A stretch of 64,000 nt of DNA from Agrobacterium tumefaciens (GTDB lineage Bacteria > Pseudomonadota > Alphaproteobacteria > Rhizobiales > Rhizobiaceae), in contig NZ_CP039888.1 in assembly GCF_005221325.1 (NCBI RefSeq), positions 806,001 to 870,000 on the forward strand, in the 5' to 3' direction. How positions within the stretch are numbered: position 1 is the first letter of the stretch; every line of letters begins with the position of its first letter. The notes under the pieces were generated by a model. The model ran no database searches and was not told the origin of the DNA. It worked only from the letters and a program-made list of their open reading frames with translations. The position numbers and the translations under genes are program-made. Of the stretch, positions 9,221 to 17,716 are shown in pieces.

Positions 9221-9226
9221 AAGGCC

Positions 9227-10165
9227 ATGATACAGGAACTTCTCTTCGTCGGCATCGATGTTTCCAAAGCCCGCTTCGATATCGTTGTGCATCCTTCCGG
9301 CAAGTGCTGGAGTATAGGCAGTTCACCTGCACAGATCGCGGCTCTCATTGAGCGCCTTCAGGCGCTTGGACAGGTCATCGTTGGGCTGGAGGCATCTGGC
9401 GGTTACGAGCGCAGGCTGGCTGACAGTCTGCATGCGGCAGGCCTGAAGGTTTATATCCTGCCGCCCGCAAGGGTTCGCAACTTTGCCAGGGCCATGGGCC
9501 AGCTGGCAAAGACCGATAGGATCGACGCCGCCGTGATCGCCCGCTATCTGGCGACGGTACACAATAGTCTCACGCCCTATGAGCCAGACGCTGCCCGCAG
9601 CAGCCTCAGCGCTCTGGCGGCTCATAGACGCAGGCTGGTCGCCGAAAAGAGCGGCCTGACGAGCCAGCTCGATACCATCGAAGAGCCGCTGGTGCGTGAG
9701 ATGCTGGAGGTGCGTCTGCGTACCATCGCCACTGATATCGCCACCCTCGACCGCGCCATGCGCGACCTGCTGAAGGCGACACCCGCCCTGCGAAAACGTC
9801 ACGACAGGATGTGTGAGGTCACCGGTGTCGGCCCGATGCTAGCCACCGCGCTCCTTGCCGATCTGCCCGAACTTGGCACCGTTTCGTCAAAGGTCATCGC
9901 TGCCCTGGTCGGCGTCGCACCGCATGCGCGCCAATCCGGATCCTCCAACCGCCAGGGCAAATGCTCCGGCGGCCGCAAGCATCTGCGCGACATCGCCTAC
10001 ATGGCCGCCCTCAGTGCCATCAAGATAAAAGACCCGGTCCTCGGCGCTTTCTACCAGCGCCTGCGCAGCAAAGGAAAACCCTTCAAGCTGGCCATAGTCG
10101 CAACAATCCGAAAACTCGTCACGATCCTCAACGCCATCGCCAGAACAGACCCCGCGTTTAACTGA
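9227..10165 (+). CDS. IS110-family transposase (DEDD/serine recombinase)
   Basis: RNA-guided recombinase of an IS110-type element. The start MIQELLFVGIDVSK (9227) gives 312 residues; longer in-frame readings would run back into the bridge-RNA region. The N-terminal RuvC-like domain shows Asp11 (GIDVSK), Glu55 (GLEASGGYE) and Asp97/Asp100 (KTDRID). A central coiled-coil-like segment follows. The C-terminal Tnp domain has GVGPMLATALLADLPELG and the SGSS cluster (residues 237-240) expected to supply the catalytic serine. No frameshift or stop is present, so the enzyme should be functional. The gene ends 15 bp before the inferred right end. Confidence 0.93.
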   Translation: MIQELLFVGIDVSKARFDIVVHPSGKCWSIGSSPAQIAALIERLQALGQVIVGLEASGGYERRLADSLHAAGLKVYILPPARVRNFARAMGQLAKTDRIDAAVIARYLATVHNSLTPYEPDAARSSLSALAAHRRRLVAEKSGLTSQLDTIEEPLVREMLEVRLRTIATDIATLDRAMRDLLKATPALRKRHDRMCEVTGVGPMLATALLADLPELGTVSSKVIAALVGVAPHARQSGSSNRQGKCSGGRKHLRDIAYMAALSAIKIKDPVLGAFYQRLRSKGKPFKLAIVATIRKLVTILNAIARTDPAFN

Positions 10166-10178
10166 GCATCCACGGTTG

Positions 10179-10280
10179 CTTGATCCGGCATCCAGCCACG
10201 GCGCGTCTGCGCCGTGAGAAGAGTCCTTTCAGCCCAAAGACTTGGGCTGGCTGGATCCCGGCTCAAGGCCGGGATGACGG
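10179..10280. repeat. Right part of a composite palindromic repeat
   Basis: A chain of hairpins: the right half of the target palindrome (TCCGGCAT), CACGGCGC/GCGCCGTG (10197-10216), CAGCCCA/TGGGCTG (10230-10249) and ATCCCGGC/GCCGGGAT (around 10255-10274). With the left fragment at 9029-9043 it forms a REP-like intergenic cluster of about 115 bp. The IS110-family element sits in the loop of its first hairpin. Confidence 0.7.
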
Positions 10281-10306
10281 GAGTGTGTTGCTGCCCGATG
10301 CGCCCG

Positions 10307-11806
10307 TCACGCCGCCCGGTACGACCGCTCCACATGCGCCCGCGTTGCCGAAACGCTGAACCGGCTCACCAGCGCCGCCAGATTGGCGCTGACATCGCTC
10401 AGATTATGCGTGGCCGCATTGGTTTCTTCCACCATCGCCGCGTTCTTCTGGGTCAGATTGTCCATGCTGTTGATCGCCGCACTGATTTCCTGAATGCCGA
10501 CGGACTGTTCCTGCGCTGCCTTGGTCAACGAGGTGATGTGATCCTTGATGTGATCGACCTTGTTGCCGATCGTATTGAGGGATTCGCCCGTCTTGTTGAC
10601 CAGCGAAACGCCCTGCATCACATCTTCGGAAGACTTGGCGATCAGTGTCTTGATCTCCTTGGCGGCGTTGGCGGAGCGCTGTGCGAGCTCTCGCACTTCC
10701 TGTGCCACAACCGCGAAACCCTTGCCGGCTTCACCTGCGCGTGCGGCCTCCACGCCGGCATTCAGCGCCAGAAGATTGGTCTGGAACGAAATCTCATCGA
10801 TGACGGAAATGATCTGGGTGATCTTCTGCGACGATTCCTCGATGGCGCCCATGGCCTTCACAGCGTCCGTCACCACATTGCGCGAGCGCGCCGCCTCAAT
10901 CGCCGAGCTTTCGACGATGGCCTTGGCCTCTTCGGAGCGCTGGGCGGAGAGTTTGGAAATGGTGGTGATTTCCTCGACGGCGGCGGCGGTTTCCTCCAGC
11001 GCGGCGGCCTGCTGCTCCGTGCGGCGGGCCATGTCGTCGGTCGCAGACGTCAGTTCGCGCGTATTGCCGGAAATCTTATTGGCCTCTTCGACGATCTGGG
11101 CAAATGCACCGGAGAGATTGCCGACGGCGGCGTTGAAATTGGCGATCAGCCCTTCGAATTGCGGCGCTGTCTTTTCGCCGATGCTGGAAGTGAGATCGCC
11201 ATTGGCCAGCCGGTCGAGGGCGTTGTTAAGCAGGTCGAGAACGTGATCCTGCTCCTTCTTCATCTGCGCCTGCTCGGCCTCCACCTTTTGCCGCTCGCTT
11301 GCAAGCACGTCGAGATAGACGGAGATGGAATAATCCATGTCGAGAAGGGCGGCCTTGATGGTGGCGGAGAGGGCGTCCTTCACCTTCTTGGCCTTCTTTT
11401 CCACGAAAAGGCCCTTCAATTCGGACTCGATCACCGCCTTGACGATGCCGTCGAGCATGAGGGCATAGCCGCCGATATACCATCTCGGCTCCAGCCCCAG
11501 CCTTGCATGGGTGCGGCCGATGGCGGTCACGGCATTGGTGTAATCTTCGTTGAACGTGCCGGAGGCGATCCTGGACCAATGTTTGAGCTGCATGCTCTTG
11601 GCGTGGTGGATATGGGCCTCGCTGGAGAAAAACTTCGCCGTCTCCGGCACCGAGCGAACCTTCGCATAAAAACGATCGAGAGACGCATCGAGAGAGCCGG
11701 TAATGACGCCCTTCATGTCTGAAAGATTTTGTCGCTCACCGTGGCCAAGCCCCAGAAAATTCAGTCTTTCATCGAGTTGTCGGTCGTTTTTGGCTTGGCC
11801 TTGCAT
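10307..11806 (-). CDS. Globin-coupled methyl-accepting chemotaxis protein
   Basis: Soluble chemoreceptor, probably an aerotaxis (HemAT-like) oxygen sensor. The N-terminal globin domain spans about residues 15-180. The proximal haem His is probably His100 in [18 protein letters not shown], the signature of globin-coupled sensors. No transmembrane segment is present. The C-terminal signalling domain contains the hairpin tip [21 protein letters not shown] and [17 protein letters not shown]. The protein ends at 499 residues with no NWETF-type CheR-binding pentapeptide. The neighbours are not chemotaxis genes, so it works with a CheA/CheW system encoded elsewhere. Confidence 0.93.
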   Translation of the reverse strand: MQGQAKNDRQLDERLNFLGLGHGERQNLSDMKGVITGSLDASLDRFYAKVRSVPETAKFFSSEAHIHHAKSMQLKHWSRIASGTFNEDYTNAVTAIGRTHARLGLEPRWYIGGYALMLDGIVKAVIESELKGLFVEKKAKKVKDALSATIKAALLDMDYSISVYLDVLASERQKVEAEQAQMKKEQDHVLDLLNNALDRLANGDLTSSIGEKTAPQFEGLIANFNAAVGNLSGAFAQIVEEANKISGNTRELTSATDDMARRTEQQAAALEETAAAVEEITTISKLSAQRSEEAKAIVESSAIEAARSRNVVTDAVKAMGAIEESSQKITQIISVIDEISFQTNLLALNAGVEAARAGEAGKGFAVVAQEVRELAQRSANAAKEIKTLIAKSSEDVMQGVSLVNKTGESLNTIGNKVDHIKDHITSLTKAAQEQSVGIQEISAAINSMDNLTQKNAAMVEETNAATHNLSDVSANLAALVSRFSVSATRAHVERSYRAA

Positions 11807-11961
11807 GTCTTGTCATCCTGCTTTGGCACCCAAATCATGTCTCTGGCGCCGTTGCGTGATTTAGACACGTCTAAAATTAACCAAGATATAATTTCGATTG
11901 GCTGGATTTGACGTTTGTTAATTAAAGCGGCGATTTTTCGGCGGCCAGGCGGCGTCTACGC

Positions 11962-11998
11962 AAACAAAAACGCGCCCGTTTTTTCGACTGGCGCGTTT
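11962..11998 (-). terminator. Terminator of the NYN-domain gene
   Basis: On the minus strand the stem AAACGCGCC / GGGCGCGTTT is followed by TTTGTTTG, 27 bases after the stop codon of the gene at 12025. Confidence 0.75.
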
Positions 11999-12024
11999 CT
12001 CGATGTCATGGGGACAAGCCCGGA

Positions 12025-12594
12025 TCAGACCGTCTCAGGACCTTCGGCGTGACGCACAGGGCGTTCGTTCGGGTCGCGCCCGATTTCGGCCTTCAGCGTC
12101 ATCAGATCGATGAAGTGGTCGGCCTGGCGGCGCAGGTCGTCGGCGATCATGGCGGGCTGCGTGGCCATGGTGGAAACCACGGAGACCTTGCGGCCCTTGC
12201 GCTGCAGCGCATCCACCAGCGTGGTGAAATCGCCGTCGCCGGAGAACAGAACCAGGTGATCGACCGTCTCGGACTGTTCCATGGCATCGACTGCGAGTTC
12301 GATATCCATGTTGCCCTTGATCTTGCGGCGGCCGAGCGCGTCGGTGAATTCCTTCGCCGGCTTCGTCACGACCTTGTAGCCGTTATAATCCAGCCAGTCG
12401 ATCAGTGGGCGGATCGAGGAATATTCCTGATCTTCGATAAGCGCGGTGTAATAATAGGCGCGCAGCAGATAGCCACGTTTTTGAAACGCCTTCAGAAGCT
12501 TGCGATAGTCAATATCGAACCCCAGGCTTTTCGATGCTGCATAAAGATTGGCTCCGTCTATGAAGAGCGCAATTTTCTCCCGTGGATCGAACAT
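12025..12594 (-). CDS. NYN-domain (LabA/DUF88, PIN-like) protein
   Basis: A 189-residue cytoplasmic protein of the LabA/DUF88 group, whose NYN domain has the PIN-like nuclease fold. Acidic residues typical of the metal site are visible: Asp in ALFIDGANLY, Asp in KGNMDIELAVDAM, and Asp-x-Asp in FSGDGDFTTLVDAL. The domain fills residues 8-165 and is followed by a short charged tail ending RHAEGPETV. A role in RNA processing or decay is inferred from the fold only. The gene stands alone with its own terminator. Confidence 0.88.
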   Translation of the reverse strand: MFDPREKIALFIDGANLYAASKSLGFDIDYRKLLKAFQKRGYLLRAYYYTALIEDQEYSSIRPLIDWLDYNGYKVVTKPAKEFTDALGRRKIKGNMDIELAVDAMEQSETVDHLVLFSGDGDFTTLVDALQRKGRKVSVVSTMATQPAMIADDLRRQADHFIDLMTLKAEIGRDPNERPVRHAEGPETV

Positions 12595-12985
12595 TCCATC
12601 CCATTCCTTTTTTTGGAAAGGCCATTATCTGGCTTTTATTTCCGGTCGCGAACGCGAAAAATCATGTCGGATCAACGAATTTGCGGTGCGCCGTTGCGTT
12701 TTAAGTAAGGTAACTTCACCCGTATTCCAAGACAATTCTTCTAGACATTTTGTTCATCAGACGCCAAACATCGGCAATAAGGTGCCAAAAGACGCCAAAG
12801 ACAGGAAAAACTTGAATTCCGCGGCCAATGGCTGTATCGGAAGCTGGAAGGCTTCGTCGCGAGGAATCCCAAGCGTTTTTCGCAAGGCACGAAGCGCAGA
12901 TTCAATAGGTTAGAGCATCCCTTGTGCATCCTCAAGAAAGCACGGCGCTCTGATCCACGACATTACGACTCGCAAAGGACAGGCA
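12595..12985. other. Divergent intergenic region before rpoZ
   Basis: About 390 bases between the minus-strand NYN gene and rpoZ. It holds the promoters of both. Open frames on either strand here show no family features or convincing ribosome-binding sites, and no RNA gene was recognised. Confidence 0.5.
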
Positions 12986-13375
12986 ATGGCCCGCGTCACA
13001 GTTGAAGATTGCATTGATAAAGTAGACAACCGTTTCGAACTGGTGCTTCTCGCCAGCCACCGTGCGCGCCAGATTTCTCAAGGGTCCTCCATCACGGTTG
13101 ACCGCGATAACGACAAGAACCCTGTCGTGGCGCTGCGCGAAATCGCCGACGAGACCCTGTCTCCCGACGATCTCAAGGAAGACCTCATCCACTCGCTGCA
13201 GAAGCATGTGGAAGTGGACGAGCCCGAGCCCGATCCGGTCACGCTCGCTGCCTCCGCTGCCGATGGCGAAGACGACGACCAGCCGGAAACCGTTACTTTC
13301 GACCAGATGTCGGAAGAAGAGCTGCTGGCCGGTATCGAAGGCCTTGTGCCGCCGGAAAAAAATGACGACTATTGA
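12986..13375 (+). CDS. rpoZ: RNA polymerase omega subunit
   Basis: The omega subunit helps assemble beta' into RNA polymerase. The protein has 129 residues: a conserved core from [35 protein letters not shown] sequence to about residue 70, then an acidic tail ([15 protein letters not shown]) common in alphaproteobacterial omega. A purine-rich ribosome-binding site (aaaggacaggca) precedes the ATG. rel follows directly, the usual rpoZ-spoT/rel arrangement, which links omega with ppGpp synthesis. Confidence 0.95.
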   Translation: MARVTVEDCIDKVDNRFELVLLASHRARQISQGSSITVDRDNDKNPVVALREIADETLSPDDLKEDLIHSLQKHVEVDEPEPDPVTLAASAADGEDDDQPETVTFDQMSEEELLAGIEGLVPPEKNDDY

Positions 13376-13507
13376 TCTGAATTTATGACGCCTTTGGCAG
13401 GCGGTGGTTACCGTCTGTCAATAGTTGCCGTCATAATCTGATCCCTATTGATGCAGCATTGTGCGCTGGCCCTCGGGTTGGCGCGCTTTCTTTTTGTGGA
13501 ATATCGC

Positions 13508-15742
13508 ATGATGCGGCAATACGAACTCGTTGAGCGGGTTCAAAAATATAAACCGGATGCGAATGAGGCCCTGCTGAACAAGGCCTATGTTTACGCGATG
13601 CAGAAACATGGCCAGCAGAAGCGGGCCAATGGCGACCCCTATATCTCGCATCCGCTGGAAGTTGCCGCCATCCTCACTGAAATGCATCTCGACGAATCGA
13701 CCATCGCGGTGGCGCTGCTGCACGATACCATCGAGGACACCACCGCCACCCGCGCTGAAATCGACGAGCTTTTCGGCGAAGACATTGGCAGGCTGGTGGA
13801 GGGGCTCACCAAGCTCAAGAAGCTCGATCTCGTTACCCGCAAGGCCAAGCAGGCCGAAAACCTGCGCAAGCTGCTGCTCGCCATTTCCGATGACGTGCGC
13901 GTCCTTCTGGTGAAGCTCGCCGACCGCCTGCACAACATGCGTACCATGGAATACATGCCGGCCGACAAGCGCAGCCGCATTTCCGAGGAAACAATGGAAA
14001 TCTATGCGCCGCTTGCCGGCCGCATGGGCATGCAGGACATGCGCGACGAGCTGGAGGACCTGTCCTTCCGTTATTTGAACCCGGAAGCCTATGAGACGGT
14101 GACCAACCGTCTGCAGGAACTGGAAACCCGCAATGAAGGCCTTATCAAGAAGATCGAGGACGAGTTGCGCGAGCTTTTGGTGGCGAACGGCCTGATTGGG
14201 GCGAGCGTCAAAGGACGTCAGAAAAAGCCCTATTCGGTGTTCCGCAAGATGCAGTCGAAGTCGCTTTCCTTCGAGCAGCTGTCCGATGTCTACGGTTTCC
14301 GCATTCTGGTGGATGATATTCCCTCCTGCTACCGGGCGCTGGGCATCGTGCACACCCGCTGGCGCGTGGTGCCGGGCCGTTTCAAGGATTATATCTCCAC
14401 CCCGAAGCAGAACGATTATCGCTCCATCCACACGACGATCGTTGGTCCTTCGCGCCAGCGTATCGAGCTGCAACTGCGCACCAAGCGCATGCATGAGATC
14501 GCCGAATTCGGCATTGCCGCCCATGCGCTCTACAAGGACGGCGAAAACGGGGAGGGCGATCTGCTTTCGAAAGAAAGCAATGCCTATTCGTGGCTGCGCC
14601 ACACCATCGAATCGCTGGCCGAAGGCGACAGCCCGGAGGAATTCCTCGAACATACCAAGCTTGAGCTGTTCCAGGATCAGGTGTTCTGCTTCACGCCCAA
14701 GGGCAAGCTGATTGCGCTGCCGCGCGGCGCGACCCCCATTGATTTCGCCTATGCGGTGCATACCAATATCGGCGACACCACGGTTGGCGCCAAGATCAAC
14801 GGGCGGATCATGCCGCTCGTGACGCGGCTGAACAATGGCGACGAGGTCGAGATTATCCGTTCCGGCGTGCAGGTGCCGCCAGCCGCGTGGGAAGAGGTGG
14901 TGGTGACGGGCAAGGCCCGCTCGGCCATCCGCCGCGCCACGCGCATGGCCATCCGCAAGCAATATTCCGGTCTCGGTTATCGTATTCTCGAGCGCACATT
15001 CGAGCGTGCCGGCAAGGCCTTTTCCCGTGACGCCCTGAAGCCGGTGCTGCATCGTCTGGCCCAGAAGGACGTGGAAGACGCGATTGCCGCCGTCGGCCGA
15101 GGCGAGGTTTCCTCGCTCGATGTGCTGCGTGCAGTTTATCCTGACTATCAGGACGAGCGCGTCACGGTGAAGATGACCGGCGACGACGGTTGGTTCAACA
15201 TGCGCAGCGCTTCCGGCATGGTCTTCAAAATCCCCGGCAAGTCGCGCTCCGTTCTGGAGGACGATGGCGCAGCCGAAATGCTTGATGGACCCGACCCGCT
15301 GCCCATCCGTGGCCTGTCCGGCAATGTCGATGTGCATTTCGGTGCAGCCGGCGCCGTTCCGGGTGACCGCATCGTTGGCATCATGGAAAAAGGCAAAGGC
15401 ATCACCATCTATCCCATTCAGGCGCCGGCGCTGCAACGCTTCGACGACGAACCGGAACGCTGGATCGATGTCCGCTGGGACCTCGATGAGGCGAACAAGT
15501 CGCGCTTCATGGCGCGGGTGATGATTAATGCGCTGAACGAGCCGGGCACGCTCGCTTCCGTCGCGCAATCGATCGCAACGCTTGATGTCAATATACGCGG
15601 CCTCAACATGGTCCGCATCGGTACTGACTTTTCTGAGCTGGCGCTGGATGTCGAAGTCTGGGATTTGCGGCAGCTGAACCAGTTACTGTCGCAACTCAAG
15701 GACCTCGATTGCGTATCAACGGTCACGCGTGCCTTCGATTGA
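13508..15742 (+). CDS. rel: Bifunctional (p)ppGpp synthetase/hydrolase Rel
   Basis: Makes and degrades the stringent-response alarmone (p)ppGpp. It has 744 residues from the first of two adjacent ATGs. An HD hydrolase domain (HPLEVAAIL, ALLHDTIEDT) is followed by the synthetase domain (YGFRILVDDI, RFKDYISTPKQNDYRSIHT), a TGS domain (FCFTPKGKLIALPRGATPIDFAYAVH) and a C-terminal ACT domain. The RFKD form of the synthetase loop is the one found in bifunctional Rel/SpoT enzymes. Alphaproteobacteria usually carry this single enzyme, often named relA or rsh. Confidence 0.94.
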   Translation: MMRQYELVERVQKYKPDANEALLNKAYVYAMQKHGQQKRANGDPYISHPLEVAAILTEMHLDESTIAVALLHDTIEDTTATRAEIDELFGEDIGRLVEGLTKLKKLDLVTRKAKQAENLRKLLLAISDDVRVLLVKLADRLHNMRTMEYMPADKRSRISEETMEIYAPLAGRMGMQDMRDELEDLSFRYLNPEAYETVTNRLQELETRNEGLIKKIEDELRELLVANGLIGASVKGRQKKPYSVFRKMQSKSLSFEQLSDVYGFRILVDDIPSCYRALGIVHTRWRVVPGRFKDYISTPKQNDYRSIHTTIVGPSRQRIELQLRTKRMHEIAEFGIAAHALYKDGENGEGDLLSKESNAYSWLRHTIESLAEGDSPEEFLEHTKLELFQDQVFCFTPKGKLIALPRGATPIDFAYAVHTNIGDTTVGAKINGRIMPLVTRLNNGDEVEIIRSGVQVPPAAWEEVVVTGKARSAIRRATRMAIRKQYSGLGYRILERTFERAGKAFSRDALKPVLHRLAQKDVEDAIAAVGRGEVSSLDVLRAVYPDYQDERVTVKMTGDDGWFNMRSASGMVFKIPGKSRSVLEDDGAAEMLDGPDPLPIRGLSGNVDVHFGAAGAVPGDRIVGIMEKGKGITIYPIQAPALQRFDDEPERWIDVRWDLDEANKSRFMARVMINALNEPGTLASVAQSIATLDVNIRGLNMVRIGTDFSELALDVEVWDLRQLNQLLSQLKDLDCVSTVTRAFD

Positions 15743-15766
15743 GGCATTTTTGATCCGTTGCGAATA

Positions 15767-15813
15767 CAAAAAGGCCGTTGTTATGCGTTGAGTGCATGGC
15801 AGCGGCCTTTTCC
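15767..15813 (+). terminator. Terminator after rel
   Basis: Stem AAAAAGGCCG / CGGCCTTTT around a loop of about 22 nt, 25 bases after the rel stop. The arms carry A-run and T-run on opposite sides, so it could act in both directions. Confidence 0.7.
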
Positions 15814-15939
15814 TGTCTCTGGTCGTTGATGGGGTTTGAGACTATCTTCCTCTCAGAAATTGAAGAGAAGGAAACGCGGCGTGCCGGTGAACTTACACCG
15901 ATGAGAAACGCCAGTTCCAAACCGAAAGGACCGAAAATC

Positions 15940-16086
15940 ATGTTTACTCCGCTTCGCAAGATCGCCCGTGCCGTTCGTGGCAAGACCACTCAGGAACGCG
16001 AATTCGAATATCTCAGCGGCTCGGTATCGAATGTCGACCTCGAGTTCCGCCAGCGCGAAATCGACCGCGGCCTGTTCCGCCGGTAA
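15940..16086 (+). CDS. Small DUF3563-family protein
   Basis: A 48-residue protein starting MFTPLRKIARAVRGKTTQE and ending REIDRGLFRR, with the EFEYLSGSVSNVDLEFRQREI core typical of the DUF3563 family of small alphaproteobacterial proteins. Start chosen for the ribosome-binding site aaaggaccg just upstream; in-frame extensions to 15901 or 15778 add residues unlike the family. Strongly charged, no signal peptide, function unknown. It is flanked by the rel terminator and a repeat-rich gap, so it is probably transcribed alone. Confidence 0.8.
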   Translation: MFTPLRKIARAVRGKTTQEREFEYLSGSVSNVDLEFRQREIDRGLFRR

Positions 16087-16533
16087 TGCACTCAGCGCAT
16101 GGCAGCCCTTCGCCATGCGTATGAGACTCGGCGCGTGCAGCCGTATCGGCCTGTACATTGCTGTGTCTCGCAAAATTATGTGAATGCGCGCTTCAAGCGG
16201 GCGTCCACCGCTGTCCGGGCTAGATGACAGGACACGTTGCTTTTGAAGCGAAGTTGACGGCGATAGGGTGCATATTTCCCCGACGTCATCCTTGGGCTTG
16301 TCCCAAGGATCTAATCACGTCGAATTAAATCAATCGGTTGCAGATCCTCGGGACAAGCCCGAGGATGACGTCAGAGTGTCCGGCAAGGTTCGTATTCATC
16401 TGGTGACGCCGCGCAGTATCGGCGTAGTGCCAGCTCAAGGCCGGAATGACGGAAGAAAATACGCCTGCAAAAGATCTCCGTGCCGTCTACCATGCTATTG
16501 GCTCAGCCCAGGCGATGAAATAAACTCCCCTTC
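16087..16533. other. Repeat-rich intergenic region
   Basis: About 450 bases without a supportable gene. Most of it is made of palindromic repeat material: the inverted pair at 16282-16372 and a REP-like fragment around 16431-16455 (ctcaaggccggaatgacgg). The promoter of the DUF2062-acpS-lepB-rnc run is expected near its right end. Confidence 0.55.
16282..16372. repeat. Inverted repeat with 31-nt arms
   Basis: Bases 16282-16312 and 16342-16372 are reverse complements over 31 nt with two mismatches (ccttggg against ccgaggg versions). Each arm is itself a hairpin around cttgtc. The same gacgtcctcgggcttgt theme recurs at 51690-51715, so this is a dispersed intergenic repeat family. Confidence 0.75.
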
Positions 16534-17112
16534 ATGCCGTTTCGTCGCCGTGAACCCGTTGGTTTTTCAGAGAAGATTCGCGACCTGTTCTGGCCGCGCA
16601 CGGGTTTTTCCCGTTCGCTGCGCTATATGAAGCTGCGTCTGCTCAGGCTTTCCGCCTCTCCCCATTCGGTTGCCGCCGGTGTCGCCATTGGTGTTGGTGT
16701 GGCGTGGACACCCTTTCTCGGTATCCATATCATCATCGCCATGGCACTCGGTTTCCTCCTGCGCGTCAATCTCGTGGCGACCGCACTCGGCACCACCTTC
16801 GCCAATCCACTGACATTTCCGTTCATCTGGGCGTCCACCTGGGAACTGGGGCACTTCATCCTCGGCCGGCAGAAGTCGGCAAGTGCGGCGCATGTGGATT
16901 TCGTGGCGCTGTTCAGCCATCTCGAATTCCGGCAGATATGGACGCCGGTGCTGGAACCCATGACCATCGGTGCTTTGTTTCCTGCCGCCATCAGCGCCGT
17001 CATTACCTATATCGCCGTCTACAGCCTCATCAGCGGTTTCCAGCGGCGCAAGATGGAAAATCTCGCCCACCGCGCCGCCAACAAAAATGCTTCTCTGGAG
17101 ATGTTGAAATGA
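16534..17112 (+). CDS. DUF2062 membrane protein
   Basis: A 192-residue integral membrane protein of the DUF2062 family, function not established. After a basic N-terminus ([10 protein letters not shown]) it has hydrophobic stretches around residues 43-65 ([18 protein letters not shown]), 70-90 and 145-168, with the family features TPF-G-H and [11 protein letters not shown]. It overlaps acpS by 4 bp (ATGA), so the two are translationally coupled and it is the first gene of the acpS-lepB-rnc run. Confidence 0.9.
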   Translation: MPFRRREPVGFSEKIRDLFWPRTGFSRSLRYMKLRLLRLSASPHSVAAGVAIGVGVAWTPFLGIHIIIAMALGFLLRVNLVATALGTTFANPLTFPFIWASTWELGHFILGRQKSASAAHVDFVALFSHLEFRQIWTPVLEPMTIGALFPAAISAVITYIAVYSLISGFQRRKMENLAHRAANKNASLEMLK

Positions 17113-17513
17113 TCATAGGATTGGGCAGCGACCTGATCGACATCCGTCGCGTCGAAAAATCGATCGAGCGCTTCGGCGACCGTTTCACCCATCGCTGTTT
17201 CACCGATATCGAACGGGCGAAATCGGATGGCCGGAAAAACCGTGCCGCGTCTTACGCCAAACGTTTCGCCGCCAAGGAAGCCTGTTCCAAGGCGCTTGGA
17301 ACCGGGCTTGCGAACGGCGTTTTCTGGAAGGATATGGGCGTCGTCAATCTGCCGGGCGGCAAACCGACCATGATCCTGACCAACGGGGCAGGGGAGAGGC
17401 TGGCGGCCATGTTGCCGCGCGGTCACCGCGCCAATATCCATCTGACGATCACGGACGACTTTCCCTACGCTCAGGCATTTGTGATTATCGAGGCGCTTCC
17501 CGTGAACGGGTAA
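17109..17513 (+). CDS. acpS: Holo-[acyl-carrier-protein] synthase
   Basis: Transfers 4'-phosphopantetheine from CoA to acyl carrier protein. It has 134 residues, the family length. The N-terminal [13 protein letters not shown] carries the metal-binding Asp, and [14 protein letters not shown] carries the second acidic residue and the CoA-binding Lys. The start overlaps the preceding stop codon (ATGA). lepB follows after about 200 bp. pdxJ, which precedes acpS in many proteobacteria, is absent here. Confidence 0.95.
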   Translation: MIIGLGSDLIDIRRVEKSIERFGDRFTHRCFTDIERAKSDGRKNRAASYAKRFAAKEACSKALGTGLANGVFWKDMGVVNLPGGKPTMILTNGAGERLAAMLPRGHRANIHLTITDDFPYAQAFVIIEALPVNG

Positions 17514-17716
17514 GGCGCGCTGCCGCCGTAAAGGCGCTCTATTTGCAGAGGTGTCACAGAAGCGCTTCCCTTCGGGCTGGAAAGGTTCTAGAGAAGTCGC
17601 AGAAATATGAAAGCGTTGCCGGCTGCGTGAAACAGCACCCGCCGCAGGCGCGACAAGCAACGGCCCGGGAGCTTCTGAGATCGAAGGAGCCGGGAAACAA
17701 TCAGGCAGGTCTATAA

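Larger units (their letters stand above)
9044..10180 (+). mobile_element. Intact IS110-family insertion sequence, about 1.14 kb
   Basis: Boundaries are inferred from the interrupted palindrome. CTTG occurs at both junctions (9042-9045 and 10179-10182), so the exact cut is ambiguous within these four bases; a CT core at 9042-9043 and 10179-10180 fits the known IS110/IS621 mechanism. No terminal inverted repeats are seen, as usual for the family. The element has a 183-bp left non-coding end, one transposase gene and a 15-bp right end. The long non-coding region upstream of the transposase puts it in the IS110 rather than the IS1111 layout. Confidence 0.85.

Noticed and set aside
12548..12913. 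Open frame of 121 codons before rpoZ
   Set aside because: No ribosome-binding site, no family resemblance, and it overlaps the start of the NYN gene in antisense.
13445..15568. Long minus-strand open frame opposite rel
   Set aside because: Shadow of rel, whose HD, synthetase, TGS and ACT domains are unmistakable.
16282..16460. Possible CRISPR array from the repeated gacgtc/cttgtc blocks
   Set aside because: There are only two inverted copies, no direct repeats at regular spacing, and no cas genes.
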